The position numbers were made by a program, and so were the translations under genes. A stretch of DNA of 7,103 nucleotides. Origin: CAYUUW01 sp964448005. GTDB lineage: Bacteria > Patescibacteriota > Gracilibacteria > UM-FILTER-43-11. Positions within the stretch are counted from its first letter, which is position 1; every line of letters starts with the position of its first letter. Shown here piece by piece: positions 4,833 to 7,103 of this stretch. The notes below the pieces were generated by a model. That model was not told where the DNA came from, did no database searches, and was given only the letters and a program-made list of their open reading frames with translations. The stretch spans positions 1-7,103 of the forward strand of contig CAYUUW010000059.1 in assembly GCA_964448005.1 (NCBI GenBank), in the 5' to 3' direction.

Positions 4833-6479
4833 ATGTGCATCATGCGCTTTCCACGATTAATAGAGCGAAAACTTCCAGGACTCCATGACCAGCGGAGGGG
4901 GCCATATGGAACAAGGGAAAAGCAGTATCGGTTGCCAGGAATGGACCTTAAGCCTGAAGACCAAGAGCCTGAAAAAATCTCTGACAGGATGCTGAGCGTT
5001 ACGGGTGAGAGTGGCAAAAGGGAGGCTGATACAAAGCCTCTCCTGGCCAGGACAGCTCGTGGGCAAAGCTACGATTCCCCTTACGAAAAACCCCAGCCTC
5101 GCGTCGATCCGCCACCAAAAATGGAGCCCAAAACCGAAGCCGAGCCGAAGAAGAAAATAATCTCCGGCACTGTTCCGATCATCTTCATTCCGGGCCTAAT
5201 GGGCTCGTGCCTGGAGTTCCCCGGGGCGATCTATTGGGATCCGGATTCCGATGGCCGCATGAGCTTCTGGCTCCTGGCCGGCGAGGAAAGGATGCAGTCC
5301 CTGCTGAAGCATGACAGTCCCGCTCGGGTTTGCGATCAGGCCAAAGAAGGGCTGACAAAGGACGAGGCTAGCCGAGGATGGGCTGGAATCTCGCAAAGCT
5401 ACTACCAAGGCATCCTTCGCTTCCTCGAAGCCCAACGCTTTCCAGGGCTCAAAACCCCCATTTACGCCTTTGGCTACCATTGGGGCCGGAGCAATCTTGT
5501 CTCGGGCAAGGGTCTTGCAAAGTTCGTGAGGGAGGTTCTGACCCAAGAACAGGCGGACAACTACATCCTGGTGACGCATAGCATGGGCGGCTTTGTTGCC
5601 CGAGCCGGGCTCAAGAGCATGAGGGAGGCTGATCCCGCGCTTTACCAAAAAGCGCTCGGAGTCATTCACATGGCTCAGCCCGTAGGCGGCGCCCCTGTGC
5701 TGGTGAGGCGGATGTTTACAGGGGTTCTTGCCAAATACGATGGCGGCTGGGATTTCGCCCAGGCTTTGGGGGACGATCCTCGGGAATTCTCAACCGTCAT
5801 GAGCGGGCTGCACGGGCCCACGGAGCTGCTTCCCCAAAGCCCATACAACGGAGATGGCGGCTGCTGGTACACCTACACCTCTTTCGACAAGCCAGAGGAG
5901 GTTCATGGCTGGGACGCGCAGAGCATGTTCGAGCTTTACCAGAGCAAGGAGTGGGGACCAGGATTGCTGGCGCCCCCTTTCTCCCGTCACGCCATCCAAG
6001 ACGAATACAGGAGTCGGTTCATGTCTTCCCTAAAGGCAGCCGAGCGCTTCCACCAGTGGCTGGGCAGGTTCAAGCATCCTCAAACCTGGTCGATCTACGG
6101 AGACGGCCTGCCAACCGATGCGGGAGTACGGATCCACAAAGCACCCCACATGGAAGTCCGACAGGCTCGGCAATGGCTGGACCCAAGCGGCGGATTGTAC
6201 GTGGCAGAAAACGGCATAAAAAGGAAGGCCACCCTGAAGGACCTTGACCCTCCACGGAGCGGAGCGCAGATCATCCAGACCAAGAGCGGCGACAATACCG
6301 TCCCCGCCTGGAGTGCCATGGCCCTTTTCCCCTGCCAAAGCGTGGCGGCAAACCGCTACGCGGACTACGGGAAGGAGAGGCAATTCGAAGTTCTAGAAGC
6401 GAGCCATGCCCGCATCTGCGACCATCCCGACTGCCAAAGCCGGCTAGGCGAAATCCTGGCCCACCTCCTTCACTCCTGA
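4833..6479 (+). CDS. LCAT/PDAT-like alpha/beta hydrolase (lipase or acyltransferase)
   Basis: The longest frame begins at 4734 (581 aa), but the promoter-like motif at 4751-4778 lies inside it. The start is therefore set at ATG 4833 (548 aa), which has AAAGGGA just upstream; ATGs at 4797 and 4842 remain possible. Numbered from 4734: an N-terminal charged region without signal peptide, a Pro/Glu/Lys-rich linker (about 115-142), then a catalytic domain. Visible motifs are PGLMGSCLE (153-161, oxyanion region as in the LCAT family), THSMGG (281-286, nucleophile Ser283), SGDNTVP (518-524, Asp520, matching GDGTVP in LCAT/PDAT) and ASHARI (His558), a complete Ser-Asp-His triad. The long Ser-Asp distance fits LCAT/PDAT-type enzymes with a large cap. 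The probable reaction is hydrolysis or transfer of acyl chains from glycerolipids; the substrate is unproven. AGG/AGA codons and weaker GC3 than the lipoprotein genes may indicate separate ancestry. Terminator at 6504-6543. Confidence 0.85.
   Translation: MCIMRFPRLIERKLPGLHDQRRGPYGTREKQYRLPGMDLKPEDQEPEKISDRMLSVTGESGKREADTKPLLARTARGQSYDSPYEKPQPRVDPPPKMEPKTEAEPKKKIISGTVPIIFIPGLMGSCLEFPGAIYWDPDSDGRMSFWLLAGEERMQSLLKHDSPARVCDQAKEGLTKDEASRGWAGISQSYYQGILRFLEAQRFPGLKTPIYAFGYHWGRSNLVSGKGLAKFVREVLTQEQADNYILVTHSMGGFVARAGLKSMREADPALYQKALGVIHMAQPVGGAPVLVRRMFTGVLAKYDGGWDFAQALGDDPREFSTVMSGLHGPTELLPQSPYNGDGGCWYTYTSFDKPEEVHGWDAQSMFELYQSKEWGPGLLAPPFSRHAIQDEYRSRFMSSLKAAERFHQWLGRFKHPQTWSIYGDGLPTDAGVRIHKAPHMEVRQARQWLDPSGGLYVAENGIKRKATLKDLDPPRSGAQIIQTKSGDNTVPAWSAMALFPCQSVAANRYADYGKERQFEVLEASHARICDHPDCQSRLGEILAHLLHS
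4906..4995 (+). CDS. Possible 29-codon upstream ORF overlapping the hydrolase N terminus
   Basis: ATG 4906 has the best Shine-Dalgarno in this neighbourhood (GGAGGGGG about 5-8 nt upstream) but is out of frame with the hydrolase. It reads MEQGKSSIGC... and stops at TGA 4993-4995, overlapping an in-frame hydrolase ATG at 4989. It could be a leader peptide coupling translation to a shorter hydrolase starting at 4989, or chance. No similarity is recognised. Confidence 0.2.
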   Translation: MEQGKSSIGCQEWTLSLKTKSLKKSLTGC

Positions 6480-6503
6480 AGGCACCCCCTCACAGGGCGA
6501 CGA

Positions 6504-6543
6504 CCGCGAGCCAGACTTCATTGAAGGCTCGCGGATTTTTTTT
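6504..6543 (+). terminator. Intrinsic terminator of the hydrolase gene
   Basis: A perfect 9-bp stem CCGCGAGCC/GGCTCGCGG (6504-6512/6526-6534) with a 13-nt loop is followed by one A and eight T's (6536-6543). It lies 25 nt after the hydrolase stop codon, so the hydrolase is the last gene of its unit. Confidence 0.95.
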
Positions 6544-6710
6544 GGTCCCACTCCTCAAATCTAGACTTGGACGAAAGGGCCGAATTTCACGATGGATACG
6601 CAGCCTATTTGGATCCAGGCATTGTGGGTAAATACCCCCTTAATTACACAGGAGAAAGAATGGTGGAGGATACGATTGGCCGAGTCGACGAGTGGTTCGG
6701 CCCCTTTTAA
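6525..6710 (+). pseudogene. Possible decayed coding remnant
   Basis: The 297-bp interval between the hydrolase stop and the next gene holds one open stretch of protein-like composition. From 6525 to TAA 6708-6710 it includes HDGYAAYLDPGIVG, LNYTGERMVED and a C-terminal VDEWFGPF. It has no plausible start codon with a ribosome site and its upstream end lies in the hydrolase terminator. It could be the 3' end of a deleted gene or a coincidence. The overlapping 62-codon frame from 6592 reads into the next gene's terminator and is not accepted. Confidence 0.22.
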
Positions 6711-6720
6711 AGTGGAATTT

Positions 6721-6754
6721 AAAAACCAGCGTCTCGCCAAAGCGGGACGCTGGT
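6721..6754 (-). terminator. Intrinsic terminator of the right-edge gene
   Basis: Minus strand: CCAGCGTC paired with GACGCTGG (6746-6753/6726-6733) extends inward by GCGG/TCGC with one wobble, giving a 12-bp stem with a 4-nt loop, followed by TTTTT (6725-6721). It sits 23 nt beyond the stop codon of the gene ending at 6777. Confidence 0.9.
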
Positions 6755-6776
6755 CAGAAGGATCAAGGGCGAAAGG

Positions 6777-7103
6777 TTAGCCTTCGGGGGAGTAGTCCCA
6801 ATGCCTCGTGTTGCCGAAGCCGCTGAGGGGGTTCTCGCACGTCATGATGACACGGATGGCTGAATGAAAATTACCCTCCGAATCCTGTGGTGGGCTCGGA
6901 TTCAGCTCAGGACCGACCATTCCACCACCACACCGGACGACGATCGAGCCGCTATCCAAGAGGGTTTCGCCTCGTTTGATAGCGACAACCTCGCAAGAGG
7001 GCAAGGTTCCATTGAAGTAGGCTTCGTACATCGCACTGACCTGCACAGAGCAGGCATCATCCTGGAGGTGTCCCCGAAAAGAGATGTGGAAGTAGGCACC
7101 CGT
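6777..7103 (-). CDS. Unrecognised, probably exported protein, 3' part only
   Basis: The frame is open from the right edge (7103) to TAA 6779-6777, giving at least 108 residues of the C-terminal end; the start lies outside the window. A GTG at 7046-7044 is internal to the open frame and need not be the start. The visible part has four Cys (in DDACS, PSCEV, VRCGG and MTCEN), alternating beta-type stretches (VQVSAMYEAYF, GSIVVRC, SAIRVIMTC) and ends in DYSPEG. The Cys content and beta-rich pattern suggest an extracytoplasmic domain, but no family is recognised and no signal sequence is visible. An intrinsic terminator follows at 6721-6754. Confidence 0.7.
   Translation of the reverse strand, partial: TGAYFHISFRGHLQDDACSVQVSAMYEAYFNGTLPSCEVVAIKRGETLLDSGSIVVRCGGGMVGPELNPSPPQDSEGNFHSAIRVIMTCENPLSGFGNTRHWDYSPEG

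Noticed and set aside
6477..6710. Stop-codon readthrough joining the hydrolase to the downstream open stretch in the same frame
   Set aside because: Two in-frame stops (6477 and 6522) and a strong intrinsic terminator lie between them.
6592..6780. Plus-strand 62-codon frame after the hydrolase
   Set aside because: It has no ribosome site, runs through the terminator hairpin of the opposing gene, and ends past that gene's stop codon.

Overview
The window looks like accessory chromosome of a large-genome myxobacterium, most likely a Nannocystis/Plesiocystis/Enhygromyxa-type member of Myxococcota. The grounds are high-GC lipoprotein genes with long Gly-Asp-Ser spacers (GDGDGDS type), tandem CGDG...ECDDGN cysteine-rich repeats (the myxobacterial Cys-rich / DUF4215 type) and a DUF4397-like domain. 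The taxon is an inference from family resemblance; no rRNA or housekeeping gene is present.

Layout. Positions 1-4465 hold three tandem paralogous genes, all on the minus strand: 4465-3134, 2773-1130 and 764 running off the left edge. Each encodes a lipoprotein with its lipobox Cys at residue 19, a Gly/Asp/Ser-rich spacer, a variable middle (six Cys repeats; a DUF4397-like domain plus two repeats; four repeats) and a shared C-terminal DUF1554/endostatin-like domain. Each gene is its own transcription cassette. It has a conserved promoter-like pair TGTAAC-N16-TGTATT (CGTAAC in one case), a roughly 200-nt structured leader, the coding region, and, where the 3' end is visible, a branched intrinsic terminator.

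From 4733 rightward, a divergent plus-strand gene encodes a cytoplasmic-looking alpha/beta hydrolase of the LCAT/PDAT kind (PGLMGS, THSMGG, SGDNTVP and a C-terminal His). It ends at 6479 and is followed by a strong terminator. It is preceded by the same TGTAAC-N16-TGTATT pair (4751-4778), so all four complete or near-complete units appear to belong to one regulon, plausibly of an alternative (ECF-type) sigma factor. A short stretch of apparently degenerate coding sequence (6525-6710) follows. Then comes the 3' end of an unrecognised minus-strand gene (6777 to the right edge) with its own terminator.

Working model (inference): a set of co-regulated surface-exposed or secreted lipoproteins that diversify by exchanging modules between identical leaders and similar C-terminal domains, co-expressed with a lipid-acting hydrolase. 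The most noteworthy parts are the shared promoter motif, the compensating stem changes in the 5'-proximal hairpins, the branched UUCG-containing terminators, and the near-identity of two leaders about 3.7 kb apart.
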